A stretch of DNA of 32,169 nt from Bacteroidota bacterium (GCA_023433265.1 JAEZDR010000084.1:1-32169), one strand, 5' to 3'; counted from the first letter of the stretch, positions 8,468 through 18,169 are shown. A program made the numbers and translations. The notes: generated by a model not told the origin, from the sequence alone.

Positions 8468-9202
8468 CTACAGATTAAAATATGTAGCGCATAGGAGGCC
8501 ATTATTATATTGAAAAACATTTTTGTTATCAACTTCCCTGCCCAGCTGCACCACCTGGTTTAGATAACCTGCTTCTATTCGAATGTTTTTGTTTAGCCGT
8601 TTTCCAACAAGCAAGCTTAACCGGTTTTGATCAAAAACATTTTCACCCACGTTCTTCCCAAAGCCGATGAAGATTTCGTCAAAAAGAGTAATGTACCAAT
8701 CCTGTTTTAGAGAAATGTCAAGTCTCGGCATATACCGCAGGCGATTTAAGAATACAAACTCATCAGGAGCCTTACTTGTAGCTGATGCAAACCTACCCAC
8801 CCATCGCTGCTCTAACCTAAGCCTATGGCTTAACGAGGTTGAAGCTAATTTGGTTGTAATAGTGAGTTGTTGGTATAGACGGTGTTCCGGGAAAGCTTTC
8901 GACACTGGTGCCAGGTTGTAATCGCCGTAGGGATAGGTTATAATCCAGCCATAGCCCCCGTGCAACACAACTTCATCGCGGAGCTTTACATTTACCCCTA
9001 TCCGAAAAAGGCCTTGTTGCCAATTTTCAAAAAAGTTGCTTCTTCGCCATTGGTATTCGATATGCCCTGAAAATTTTCCCGAGATGGCGGGCGTGATCGT
9101 CGTAGCCATCCATGCGATTGTATTATGGTCGGATAAACGGGTCTGAGTGTACCCGGTTTCTAACAGCAGCAGAGAGGACACTATCATTAGCAAATGCTTC
9201 AT
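8468..9202 (-). CDS. DUF2490 outer-membrane beta-barrel protein
   Basis: A 244-residue exported protein of the DUF2490 family. The start at 9202 gives the signal peptide MKHLLMIVSSLLLLETGYTQ; reading further upstream would run into the terminator of the preceding gene. The mature part has alternating hydrophobic/aromatic beta-strand patterns (VNVKLRDEVVLHGGYGWII, HRLRLEQRWVGRF, YMPRLDISLKQDWYITLFDE, IRIEAGYLNQV) and ends in F-N-L, as expected for a small outer-membrane barrel. The family is widespread in Bacteroidota and has no known function. It is separated from the upstream T9SS giant by a terminator that overlaps its own candidate promoter. Confidence 0.82.
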   Translation of the reverse strand: MKHLLMIVSSLLLLETGYTQTRLSDHNTIAWMATTITPAISGKFSGHIEYQWRRSNFFENWQQGLFRIGVNVKLRDEVVLHGGYGWIITYPYGDYNLAPVSKAFPEHRLYQQLTITTKLASTSLSHRLRLEQRWVGRFASATSKAPDEFVFLNRLRYMPRLDISLKQDWYITLFDEIFIGFGKNVGENVFDQNRLSLLVGKRLNKNIRIEAGYLNQVVQLGREVDNKNVFQYNNGLLCATYFNL

Positions 9203-9207
9203 GATGG

Positions 9208-9238
9208 CGAAAATAAAAAAGCAGGGTTGCATTGGCAA
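9208..9238 (-). promoter_or_regulatory. Candidate promoter of the DUF2490 gene
   Basis: On the minus strand, TTG (9236-9238) is followed after 20 bases by TATTTTCG (9208-9215), one mismatch from TAnnTTTG. It ends five bases from the ATG at 9202. The -33 element lies in one arm of the terminator hairpin. Confidence 0.4.
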
Positions 9239-9244
9239 CCCTGC
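9211..9244 (-). terminator. Intrinsic terminator of the giant beta-helix gene
   Basis: A perfect 10-base-pair stem (9221-9230 with 9235-9244, loop of four) is followed on the minus strand by a T-rich run (9211-9220). It lies 19 bases after the stop codon of the 2117-residue gene. This is the clearest intrinsic terminator in the window. Confidence 0.88.
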
Positions 9245-9263
9245 TAAAGTCAATGAACGAATA

Positions 9264-12200
9264 TCACTTTACAAACTTTCCCTGGAATAAAACACGGCCC
9301 TCATTGTTTACGACTCTCAGGAAATAATTGCCTTTGGCGAGTTTTGATATATTCAACTCAATTTCCGAACTACCCGCCTGCAATGCCACCTGTTTTGATA
9401 GCTGCATTCTTCCGGACAAATCTATTATTTCTATAGAAAAACGCATAGCTTCCTCCAATGTCACCTTCATTCCAACTTTGTCGCTGGCAGGATTCGGGTA
9501 AAGTGCACCAATTCTAAATGTTGCATAATTGCTATTGATAGCTATAATGCCGGAATAACACAATTTACCATCCTTGTCCTGCTGACGCAAGCGGTAATAG
9601 TTGATGCCTTGCCATGGCTGCTTATCGATGAATATATATGTAAGCAATTCTGAGCTATTGCCACCGGTTGCTTTAGAAGGAACAAAGCTGATAGGTTTAA
9701 AGTTATTGGGATCGATAGCTCGTTCAACAGTAAATCCAAGGTTTTGTTGTTCAACTAGCGTGTTCCAGCTTAACCTGTTTACGCCATCAATGTGTTCACC
9801 AGTGAAAGCTGCGAAAGTTACCGGTACCGTTACGCCAAACTCATAGGCGCCGATATCAGGAGTAACCGTGCTTCTCGCGATGTTTAAAACGTCAACCAGC
9901 ACACCAACCGGTGTACCTTTTTCATCCAACGAGCTTGCTGTTGGAGTGAGATTGCCGCCCGGGGCATTAAAATATCCCGGATCAGCAAAATAGCTGTTTG
10001 CATCTTTGCCAGTAGTTTGCCAATCTGCCAGGTTCAGATAGGACGTAGTTCCCACCTTTATGAGCTGAACGGTGCCCGGGGTAGCCGGATCGGTGTAGTA
10101 TATGTTGTTGTTGATGGTATAGGAAGCAACGCTGGTGGGCTCAAAAACTATAACTTGTTTTTCGCCAGTTCCTCCCCTGCTGACCGTAAGGATGTTATTT
10201 CGAATATCTAACCCTTGAACATTTGTATTCTGGACGTAAATAGCCCTCGCTGCGCAATTGCAACTAGCCAACGCATCATCTATGGAGAAGGTATTATGGT
10301 AAACCTTTATGTGGTCAGAATTGTTAATAAGCAGCCCGTTTTGCGTACCGGTACCACCTACAAAATTATAAACAACATTATTTGATACAACATTCTCGTT
10401 TCCTGCAGCTGCATCTGCTGATGCAATTCTGATACCTACTGCAGCCGCTGTGCTTGCCTGGTTAGCTACGAAAGGATCATGGATTACGTTTCTTGTAACT
10501 AATGTACCTAAACTAATTCCGTCCATGTTTACGCCCCTGAAATCTGTTACAGTAGTACGGTTGGGCCTGCTGAACTCGTTGCCTTCTATAACAGCATTTA
10601 CATTCCCGTTAATTGAGATTCCATTCGTGTAGAAATCCCTGACGGTGTTGTTAATTGCCTTGTTACCATGAATCTGTGAAGTTGCGCCATTCGCGGTAAC
10701 TGATATTCCCGTATGACCACCAACAATGGTGTTACCGGCGATCACGTTGCTATCACATAGACTGGAGCCTGTAGTGGTAGGAGCAGCATTAGCAGCACCG
10801 TTAATAACTATACCTGCCCAGTTTGTACCCGTTGATGTGGTATTTACATTAATGAAACAATTACTGATAGTATTATTGTCGGCATCATTCAATATATGGA
10901 CACCGTACCCAAACTCAGACGCAGTTGATCCCTGAACCTCTAAATTCAAGTTATCAATTGTAACGAAATCGGCACCGTCTAATTTTATAAGTCCCCGTTG
11001 GCTAGTGACGGTAGATAAGAAAGTTATCGTAGTGGAATTGCCATTGATAATGATAGGATTGGCAGCAGACATGCCCTGAATTTGCGGAATGATAACTTGT
11101 TCTGTGTAGGGGCCGCTTCCTGAAACAACATTAATGTTAACCGGTCCGTTAATGGTGGCACACTTCAACATTTCAATGGCTTCCAGGAAAGATGCATAGT
11201 TAGATCCACCTGTGGCCACGCCATCATTGATGGTAATTGTGCCTGAAAAAGGCGATGGGTTTTGAACAAGTAACGGTGTAGAATATACGGGAGTTCCATT
11301 ATTACAAACAACAGCCGACCGATAGTACCTGCTTATCGTTTGTGTGGTTACCAATTTAGTTACCGATGAAGGACTTCCTAAGTCAATCCAGTTGTCAACA
11401 CCGTTTAAAGAGTATTGCCACTGATAGGTTTGTAAATCACCGGTGCTATTTCCTGAAAGATCGAGTGTAAAATATTGGCCGGAGCAAATTTGGACCGCCG
11501 TGGAAGTTGTAGTTCCTGGTGTAGGCGATGCGTTGCAAGGAGGAAGCGTAAACTCATACGCTCCCGGGTCAGGGTTTGCCGACCTCGTTTGATTGAGAAT
11601 GTCAGTTGTGATCCATGCTATTGGTGTTGCAAGTGAATTTATGTTAGCATTTGTAGGTTTAGCTAGCGTAGTTGATACAAACATCGGATCCTCTTCAGCA
11701 CTTAAGGAATCCTGGGTAGATGCCAGCGTCCAGTCAGCCAGTGTAATGTAGTTTGAAGTTCCCCGGCTTGCCACGTTTGCTCCACCCTGCAACCAGAACA
11801 CGTTATTATTGCTGATTACCGAAGTATTAATTACGCTTGTACTATTAATTGCTATTGCAGTTCTTGCTGCAGTAGAAGTTTGCGTAATAACAAATATATT
11901 GTTCTTCACAACTGATCCTGTATTAGCCGATTCTTCTATTATCCCAGATAAGGCGGCTGCAGAATTATTAGCGTGATCCAACACTATTGTATTAAAATAA
12001 ACCTCTGTGGCACCTCTTATTGCGATAGCTGAATATGCTGTTCCGGTTTCGGCCTTAATATCGCGGATTACGTTGTTATACACCCTGTGCCCGGAGCCTC
12101 CAAAAATATAAATGCCCCTGGAGGTTGCCACTGCTGTTTGCTCATGGGTGATAATATTATTAAATACCCTTCCGTTATTATTGTCGCTTTGCGCCAGTTG

Positions 12201-15200
12201 AATAGCATTTGTTCCACTGCTGCCGGCGTTTTTGGTAATAGTATTGTTTGAAACAACAATTCCATCCGTACCCCTGGTATAGATGCCATTACTGCTATAA
12301 TCCCGAATGTCGTTTCCGGTAAACTGGATATTTGTGTTAGCAGTACCATAGAAGGCCAAACCGTAACCTCCGCCCATGGTAGCATTATTCATCAAGGTAA
12401 TATTGTTGAAGTTACCCTGAGTTAAGATTGATGATGCACTACCGGAGCAAACAATCCCGCCGGCCAGCGTACTTGTAATGCCGGTCATATCGGCAGTGCA
12501 GTTCCTGATAGTGATATTGTTTGCAGAATTGAAAATATGGATACCCATAAACCCTGTTGTTGTTGGCGAAGTTGTACCCACCATCAAACTATCTATAACT
12601 ATATACGAGGCGTCGGTAAGCCTTATCAAGTGCCTGGTAGCGTTATCTACAGCAAACTGCAACCTGTTACCATTCCCTTTCAACGTAAATACAGCCCCCG
12701 GACCTGCGCCGTTGATAGAATTAATTGTAACCTGCTCATCATATGGTCCCGAATTGACTGCGACTTCCACCGTTACATTTCCTGAGATTCCACAGCCGAG
12801 GGCTGAGGCCATATCAGCAAAGCTGGAAAAATTCTTGACTGCGGGATCAAGATTGGTTGGCATCCCCTTATTAATCGTGTAGTTTCCACTGAGTGCTACA
12901 CATAAATAAATGTTTACCACATTATTTGAACTCTCACCATCAGTTATACCATTTACCGAAAGTATTTCTACAGTAAATAGCCTTGCGAAGTCGAGTTGAT
13001 ATTGCGTGGTGAAACTAAGGTCTATGTTGCTACCTGCAGTAAGATTAAGACCCGTGAAATTTTGTGTAACCGTAGTCGTTCCATCCGTATATTTTAGACT
13101 AACACTAGTGATAGTAACCGATTGAGTATTTGCAATGTTGACAACAATTGTTTTCAGACCCGTTGTTGTAGGCAAGGCCGGGGAAACCCAAGAGATAGCT
13201 GCATCTAATCCTGCCGCAGTCCATTCGATAGCTCCTGGATCAGGTGCTGCCAATGTTCGGGCATCTCCATTTATATCGGTTGTTACGCCAACATTTGCAC
13301 CTTTATTCGCCACCAAAGAATTACTCGGAGTGAAGTCAGCTGTAGCAGGATTTAAAAAGATAGGGTCTGCCTCAACAGAATTCAAATCCTGCGATGCATT
13401 TGTTTGCCAATCCGTTAAAGTAGTTCGATCTGTTGAACCCTGCAACCCTATATGAGCTGCAGTTCCGGTAACGTAAAAAACATTATTGTTGCTCTCTACC
13501 GTGGTTCCTGATGTAACCAATGCTATGGCATGCTTCTTACCCGTGGTACTCCTCGAAATGTAAACCAGGTTATTTTTAAATTCAATACCCGTTGCATTTG
13601 TTGTTTGCTGGTACCCCCTGGTAGTTGATGTGCCCGTTGCCGTTACATGATCCAGCACAATTGTATTATGATAAATCCTGGTATAAGGAGATGCCGTTTG
13701 AAGTATCCCAACAATGTTTCCTGAACTCTTGATATCGTAAACAAGATTATTGTAAACTTTATTTGCTTCGGCTGCACTGGCAGGTGTAAGGTCATTAATC
13801 GTAATGCAATTGGCTGTACTGGAAGCAGTGGGTTGTGCATCAAACAAGCCGAAGATGCGATTTCCATAGATATTAGAAGACACAGTAGCTCCGGTAATAT
13901 TAATAGCATTTACGGTAGTGGAAGTTGTTCGTGTGTGTCTATACACTTCATTTGAGGCGATTGTGATGTTTTGATTAGCTGCTACCTGGATAGCAGAAGC
14001 ATAAAATTCAGCGACCCGGTTTTGAATTATTGCATTATTAGCCTGTGTTGGGCCAGCGAATACCACTCCAATGTAGCCGCCGGTAATGTTATTATTTTGA
14101 ATTGTTATATTATTCAGGCCGTTAGCAGCAGTAGTGTAACTGGTATAGCTACCAGACGCCACAATGCCGGCAGTATTACCCGACGTGCTACTTGTTGTTG
14201 AAACATTTATTGAACTGTTTTTAACTGTTATATTATTGCTGCCTTTTGTAAGATGTATACCCCAACCTGTAGTGGCTGTGGCGTTGATAGTAAAACTGTC
14301 AATCACTACAAATTGCGCACTGTCCAATATCAACGTACTCCTGCCTGATATTTCTGAAACAGCCGTGTTGTCATGTGTCAGGACTTCTCCATTGCCTTTA
14401 AAAGTAACGAGGTTAGCCGCACTTGCTCCTGGAATAAAAGGGATTATAGTTTGACCGGCAAAAGGTCCCGAACCCTGGAGGGCTTCGATGGTTACGTCAT
14501 CATTTACTCCGCAAGAGGAAAGAAAATCAACAGCGTCTTTAAAAGAATTGAAGTTATTGGCCAATGTTGGTTGGCTTGAATTGATTGTATAGTTTCCGCT
14601 TAAAGGGCCGCAAGCTTTTACCTCTATACTAAACTGGTCGTTTTCGGGGAGCTGATCTGCTGCACCATTTGGCATCTGCACAGCCGTTACGATTGAATAC
14701 TTCCCAAGAACTGAAAAATTGTAAGTTCCAATTGTCACCGGCCCACTTGATGCTCCTGGTGCCAGGCTTCCACTCCAGCTAAAGGGTGCCTGGTTAACAC
14801 CATTGACGTTCCATGTAATCTGTGCACTGTTGAGTATTTGTGTACCATTATTGTTTATAACCACCTGTATATCCTGGCTGCCAATAGTAGTTACAGCGGT
14901 TGGCATGGAAATATTGGTGATGGCGGCATCCAGCATCATAAAGGGGTCTACCTGGAAACCCATATCAGGCCAAACAGTACCCGCATTATTTGAAACCGTT
15001 GACTGATAAAACGTAGAATGGTAAATCGCTCTTTGGTTAGGAGCCGCAGGCCCCGTTGAAGACCGGGCATTTGGGCTGGTACTACTAACCGTTTGATAAG
15101 CTATTTCGACAATGAGTGTCTTACTGGCGTCATAAGCAAAAGGAACGGATATCGGTAGTTCAACAAAATCACCGGCAGCCGCACCAACGACAATGGTGTA

Positions 15201-15617
15201 CGTTGCGGCGCTAAAAACCGTCGTAAGACCCGTAAAGAAATCATAGTTACTACCGTTGGGGCTGAAAGCAGTTGCGGTAGTTTGCCCTAGCTTTATTGAA
15301 AAGTTGGTGTAGTTGCCGGTGGTATTAGCAGCCCACCTAAAATAAACTTTGGAGATGTTGCCATTAGCAGCGCCTGTAAGATCTCCGGGTAAATATAGTT
15401 GCTGACTTTTGCGACTGTTCGTATTCAAGAGGTTAGCTGTGGATGAAGTTCCTACGACAGTTTTATACATATTGGGTTGTCCAAAACTCACAAGCCCCAT
15501 CATAATGGCAGTCGCAACGAATAGTGCCCGAACTCCCGCAAGCCAGGAAGCATTTTCCCTTACGATTTTCTGACAATGGGAGAATAAAGAAGTAGATTTC
15601 ATTTTCATAATAAGCAT
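9264..15617 (-). CDS. Giant T9SS-secreted protein with three beta-helix modules
   Basis: A 2117-residue exported protein. The long signal peptide ends near residue 46 (MMGLVSFGQ); starts at M1, M4 (15608) or M6 (15602) are all possible. Order: an N-terminal beta-sandwich-like domain (about 50-220), a CARDB-like domain (about 225-335), beta-helix module 1 (about 335-800), a CARDB-like linker (about 800-905), module 2 (about 908-1352), an Ig-like domain with YQWQYS (about 1355-1455), module 3 (about 1458-1925), an FN3-like domain, and a type A T9SS sorting domain from YPNPASDKV (about 2039) to the end. Each module opens with SG-x-x-TIN, has a GSGPxxxQ strand, a VVID/VTIDNL strand and N-rich turns, and closes with a DPGA/DIGA-x-E segment. 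No catalytic residues are evident. An adhesin or extracellular matrix role is inferred only. Confidence 0.9.
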   Translation of the reverse strand: MLIMKMKSTSLFSHCQKIVRENASWLAGVRALFVATAIMMGLVSFGQPNMYKTVVGTSSTANLLNTNSRKSQQLYLPGDLTGAANGNISKVYFRWAANTTGNYTNFSIKLGQTTATAFSPNGSNYDFFTGLTTVFSAATYTIVVGAAAGDFVELPISVPFAYDASKTLIVEIAYQTVSSTSPNARSSTGPAAPNQRAIYHSTFYQSTVSNNAGTVWPDMGFQVDPFMMLDAAITNISMPTAVTTIGSQDIQVVINNNGTQILNSAQITWNVNGVNQAPFSWSGSLAPGASSGPVTIGTYNFSVLGKYSIVTAVQMPNGAADQLPENDQFSIEVKACGPLSGNYTINSSQPTLANNFNSFKDAVDFLSSCGVNDDVTIEALQGSGPFAGQTIIPFIPGASAANLVTFKGNGEVLTHDNTAVSEISGRSTLILDSAQFVVIDSFTINATATTGWGIHLTKGSNNITVKNSSINVSTTSSTSGNTAGIVASGSYTSYTTAANGLNNITIQNNNITGGYIGVVFAGPTQANNAIIQNRVAEFYASAIQVAANQNITIASNEVYRHTRTTSTTVNAINITGATVSSNIYGNRIFGLFDAQPTASSTANCITINDLTPASAAEANKVYNNLVYDIKSSGNIVGILQTASPYTRIYHNTIVLDHVTATGTSTTRGYQQTTNATGIEFKNNLVYISRSTTGKKHAIALVTSGTTVESNNNVFYVTGTAAHIGLQGSTDRTTLTDWQTNASQDLNSVEADPIFLNPATADFTPSNSLVANKGANVGVTTDINGDARTLAAPDPGAIEWTAAGLDAAISWVSPALPTTTGLKTIVVNIANTQSVTITSVSLKYTDGTTTVTQNFTGLNLTAGSNIDLSFTTQYQLDFARLFTVEILSVNGITDGESSNNVVNIYLCVALSGNYTINKGMPTNLDPAVKNFSSFADMASALGCGISGNVTVEVAVNSGPYDEQVTINSINGAGPGAVFTLKGNGNRLQFAVDNATRHLIRLTDASYIVIDSLMVGTTSPTTTGFMGIHIFNSANNITIRNCTADMTGITSTLAGGIVCSGSASSILTQGNFNNITLMNNATMGGGYGLAFYGTANTNIQFTGNDIRDYSSNGIYTRGTDGIVVSNNTITKNAGSSGTNAIQLAQSDNNNGRVFNNIITHEQTAVATSRGIYIFGGSGHRVYNNVIRDIKAETGTAYSAIAIRGATEVYFNTIVLDHANNSAAALSGIIEESANTGSVVKNNIFVITQTSTAARTAIAINSTSVINTSVISNNNVFWLQGGANVASRGTSNYITLADWTLASTQDSLSAEEDPMFVSTTLAKPTNANINSLATPIAWITTDILNQTRSANPDPGAYEFTLPPCNASPTPGTTTSTAVQICSGQYFTLDLSGNSTGDLQTYQWQYSLNGVDNWIDLGSPSSVTKLVTTQTISRYYRSAVVCNNGTPVYSTPLLVQNPSPFSGTITINDGVATGGSNYASFLEAIEMLKCATINGPVNINVVSGSGPYTEQVIIPQIQGMSAANPIIINGNSTTITFLSTVTSQRGLIKLDGADFVTIDNLNLEVQGSTASEFGYGVHILNDADNNTISNCFINVNTTSTGTNWAGIVINGAANAAPTTTGSSLCDSNVIAGNTIVGGHTGISVTANGATSQIHGNKAINNTVRDFYTNGISINGNVNAVIEGNEFSRPNRTTVTDFRGVNMDGISLGTLVTRNVIHDPFVANQASTAAAVGIRIASADAAAGNENVVSNNVVYNFVGGTGTQNGLLINNSDHIKVYHNTFSIDDALASCNCAARAIYVQNTNVQGLDIRNNILTVSRGGTGEKQVIVFEPTSVASYTINNNIYYTDPATPGTVQLIKVGTTSYLNLADWQTTGKDANSYFADPGYFNAPGGNLTPTASSLDEKGTPVGVLVDVLNIARSTVTPDIGAYEFGVTVPVTFAAFTGEHIDGVNRLSWNTLVEQQNLGFTVERAIDPNNFKPISFVPSKATGGNSSELLTYIFIDKQPWQGINYYRLRQQDKDGKLCYSGIIAINSNYATFRIGALYPNPASDKVGMKVTLEEAMRFSIEIIDLSGRMQLSKQVALQAGSSEIELNISKLAKGNYFLRVVNNEGRVLFQGKFVK

Positions 15618-15627
15618 TTAAGGGAGT

Positions 15628-15642
15628 TTACAATCATTGTAA
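15628..15642. repeat. Palindrome TTACAATcATTGTAA with nearby half-site
   Basis: A perfect inverted repeat of 7-base arms around one base, 10 bases upstream of the first possible start of the giant gene. A further TACAAT half-site occurs at 15646-15651. It could be an operator or a leader hairpin. The rest of the 266-base divergent gap 15618-15883 holds no ORF, and I found no full promoter match for the giant gene. Confidence 0.4.
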
Positions 15643-15861
15643 GGATACAATGTTTGCACTTTATGCTGCTCACTCCCACTGTAAAACAGAAATAAATGAC
15701 CAAAAGCAAGTAACACACTACCTTTTACATGATTAATGATAAATGTCACCTTTGAAATTTCATGAACTTAAGATTAAGGCACCGAAAATTCAGTTTTTAA
15801 TATGCTGAGATGGTCTTGCGTACTCTTATCATTATTTCGTTCAATACTAGGCTACCTCTCG

Positions 15862-15869
15862 TATCTTTC
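15862..15869 (+). promoter_or_regulatory. Possible -7 element before the S9 peptidase gene
   Basis: TATCTTTC is one mismatch from TAnnTTTG and lies 14 bases before the ATG at 15884. No clear -33 TTG was found at a suitable distance. Confidence 0.3.
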
Positions 15870-15883
15870 AGCAAAACTTTTTT

Positions 15884-18043
15884 ATGAATTTTAGGCTGCC
15901 TGCTGTTATTTTTTTATCAGCTGCTTGTGCCTGTAATACCGCACAACAAACCAAATCAGAGATGAAACTTGTGTATCCTGGCGACATCAAACCACCCGTT
16001 GCCGAAAAGAAACCCTATGTTAGAACTTTACATGGCGATACGGTAGTAGACAATTACTACTGGATGTACGATTACTTTGGAAAAGGGGCAGACAGTAGTA
16101 AAGTAATCGAATATCTGAACGCAGAAAACGCATACCTCGACACCGTTATGTGTGGAACGAAGGAGTTCCAGGTAAAGCTGTTCAAGGAAATGAAAGGCAG
16201 GATTAAAGAAAAAGACGAGTCTGTCCCCTACTTCAAAAACGGCTATTACTATTATACCCGCACAGAAGAAGGAAAACAATACTCCAAGTTTTGCAGGAAG
16301 AAAGGCAATTTGAACGCCCCTGAAGAAATATTGCTTGACGTAGACAAGATGGCTGAAGGTAAAGCCTATTACTCTGTTACCGGATACAGTGTAAGCGAAG
16401 ACAATAACCTGCTGGCTTTTGCGGTTGACGAAGTCTCGCGCAGGCAATATACCATCCACATCAAAAATCTTGTGACGGGTGAAGTATTGAAAGATGCAAT
16501 CAAAAACACCCAGGGTGATGCAACCTGGGCGGCCGACAATAAGACGATTTTCTATACTGCAAAAAACCCCGTTACCCTTCTGTCTGAAAAGATTATGCGC
16601 CACACCCTGGGTTCTGATCCGGCCAGGGATGTTACTGTTTACCAGGAAAAAGACAAAAGCAACTACATCGGCGTTAGCAAATCGAAGAACAACAAGTATA
16701 TTTTAATTTCGTCAGCAGCCACTTTATCCTCAGAAATAAGGTTTCTTGATGCTGCAACTCCTAACGGAAATTTTAGGCTGTTTAGCCCGAGGATGAAAGA
16801 AGTAATTTATCAGGCTACCCCACTCGCCGATAGATTCCTGATACTTACCAATCTAAATGCAAAAAACTTTCGGCTGATGGAGTGTCCGCTGGATAAAACT
16901 ACCAGCGACCATTGGAAAGAAGTGATTCCGCACCGGGCGGATGTATTGTTGGAAGGAGTTGAAGAATTTAGAGACTTTATTGTTTTATCTGAACGGAAAG
17001 GTGGGCTTGCGAGGTTACAGGTACGCCCGTTGTCAGGCGGTTCGGAGTATTACATTGACTTTGGTGAACCAGCCTATGCAGCCTACGCCTCTATCAACCC
17101 GGAGTACAATACAACCACCTTAAGGTACAACTATACATCGCTTACTACGCCAAATTCGGTATATGATTATAACCTAAAGACGAAAGAGAAAAAACTGATG
17201 AAGCAGCAAGAGGTATTGGGTGGCTACGATGCCTCGCAATACCAAACCGAAAGGTTGCAGGCTACGGCCGACGATGGCACCTCTATTCCGATCTCGATTG
17301 TTTATAAAAAAGGTTTCAAAAAAGACGGCACTTTCCCTTTGTTATTATATGCCTACGGCTCCTATGGCATTTCAATAGATGCCTCGTTTAGTAGTAGCCG
17401 CTTAAGCCTTCTAGACAGGGGGTTTGCTTATGCCATAGCACACATAAGAGGTGGACAGGAAATGGGAAGACAATGGTATGAAGACGGAAAAATGATGAAG
17501 AAGAAAAACACCTTCAACGATTTTATTGATGCCGGCGAATTTCTTGTAAAGGAAAAATACACAAGCCCAGAACACTTGTATGCAATGGGTGGAAGCGCGG
17601 GAGGTTTACTGATGGGCGCTGTAGCCAATATGGCACCAAAGCTTTGGAATGGTATCGTAGCGCAGGTTCCTTTCGTGGATGTTGTAAATACCATGCTCGA
17701 TGAAAGTATTCCACTAACCACGAATGAATTTGATGAATGGGGTAATCCGAAAAATAAGGAAGCCTATTTTTATATGAAAAGTTATTCCCCTTACGAAAAC
17801 ATTGAGCGCAAAGAATACCCGCATATGCTTGTCGTAACAGGGTTACACGATAGCCAGGTGCAATACTTTGAGCCTGCAAAATGGGTGGCTAAACTAAGGG
17901 AAACAAAAACGGATAATAATCTTCTGTTGCTTAGGACGCAGATGGAGTACGGCCATGGGGGAGCATCGGGACGCTTTGATTACCTGAAGGATGTGGCTTT
18001 ACAGTACGCTTTCCTTTTTGCGTTGGAAGGCATAAATGAATAA
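15884..18043 (+). CDS. ptrB: Oligopeptidase B-like S9A serine peptidase, probable lipoprotein
   Basis: A 719-residue prolyl oligopeptidase-family enzyme. Its N-terminus looks like a lipoprotein signal (VIFLSAACACN). The seven-bladed propeller domain covers about residues 40-465 and starts with the family pattern YVRTLHGDTVVDNYYWMYDY. The C-terminal alpha/beta-hydrolase domain follows: YAYGSYGI, AHIRGGQEMGRQWYEDGK, GGSAGGLLMG. The triad is S571, D656 (GLHDSQV) and H691 (YGHGG). GGSAGG and the surrounding sequence point to oligopeptidase B, which cuts short peptides after Arg or Lys, more than to prolyl endopeptidase; specificity is inferred from family resemblance. If the lipobox is used, the enzyme works on the cell envelope, unlike cytoplasmic E. 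coli PtrB. Transcribed alone, with a hairpin downstream. Confidence 0.9.
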   Translation: MNFRLPAVIFLSAACACNTAQQTKSEMKLVYPGDIKPPVAEKKPYVRTLHGDTVVDNYYWMYDYFGKGADSSKVIEYLNAENAYLDTVMCGTKEFQVKLFKEMKGRIKEKDESVPYFKNGYYYYTRTEEGKQYSKFCRKKGNLNAPEEILLDVDKMAEGKAYYSVTGYSVSEDNNLLAFAVDEVSRRQYTIHIKNLVTGEVLKDAIKNTQGDATWAADNKTIFYTAKNPVTLLSEKIMRHTLGSDPARDVTVYQEKDKSNYIGVSKSKNNKYILISSAATLSSEIRFLDAATPNGNFRLFSPRMKEVIYQATPLADRFLILTNLNAKNFRLMECPLDKTTSDHWKEVIPHRADVLLEGVEEFRDFIVLSERKGGLARLQVRPLSGGSEYYIDFGEPAYAAYASINPEYNTTTLRYNYTSLTTPNSVYDYNLKTKEKKLMKQQEVLGGYDASQYQTERLQATADDGTSIPISIVYKKGFKKDGTFPLLLYAYGSYGISIDASFSSSRLSLLDRGFAYAIAHIRGGQEMGRQWYEDGKMMKKKNTFNDFIDAGEFLVKEKYTSPEHLYAMGGSAGGLLMGAVANMAPKLWNGIVAQVPFVDVVNTMLDESIPLTTNEFDEWGNPKNKEAYFYMKSYSPYENIERKEYPHMLVVTGLHDSQVQYFEPAKWVAKLRETKTDNNLLLLRTQMEYGHGGASGRFDYLKDVALQYAFLFALEGINE

Positions 18044-18053
18044 CAAAGCGGGC

Positions 18054-18091
18054 AAATGAGCAGGGGTGTGTTACAGCACCCTTGTTCATTT
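18054..18091 (+). terminator. Hairpin after the S9 peptidase gene
   Basis: Arms 18054-18068 and 18077-18091 pair over 15 bases with two G-T wobbles around an eight-base loop, 11 bases after the stop codon. The 3' arm is T-rich but no long T-run follows, so it is a probable but not textbook terminator. Confidence 0.55.
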
Positions 18092-18169
18092 ACCATTCCG
18101 TTCAGCCTCTTTTAATATTTTCATTCAGTAAATTATTTCATTTTCGCTCTATACTTGCACCATACTGTT

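Noticed and set aside
12478..12882. 134-codon plus-strand frame inside the giant beta-helix gene
   Set aside because: Lies wholly within a coding region of clear protein character; its translation is low-complexity hydrophobic mirror sequence.
9264..15617. Repetitive sequence as a possible CRISPR or tandem DNA repeat
   Set aside because: The repetition is at protein level and degenerate; there are no near-identical DNA repeats with regular spacers.
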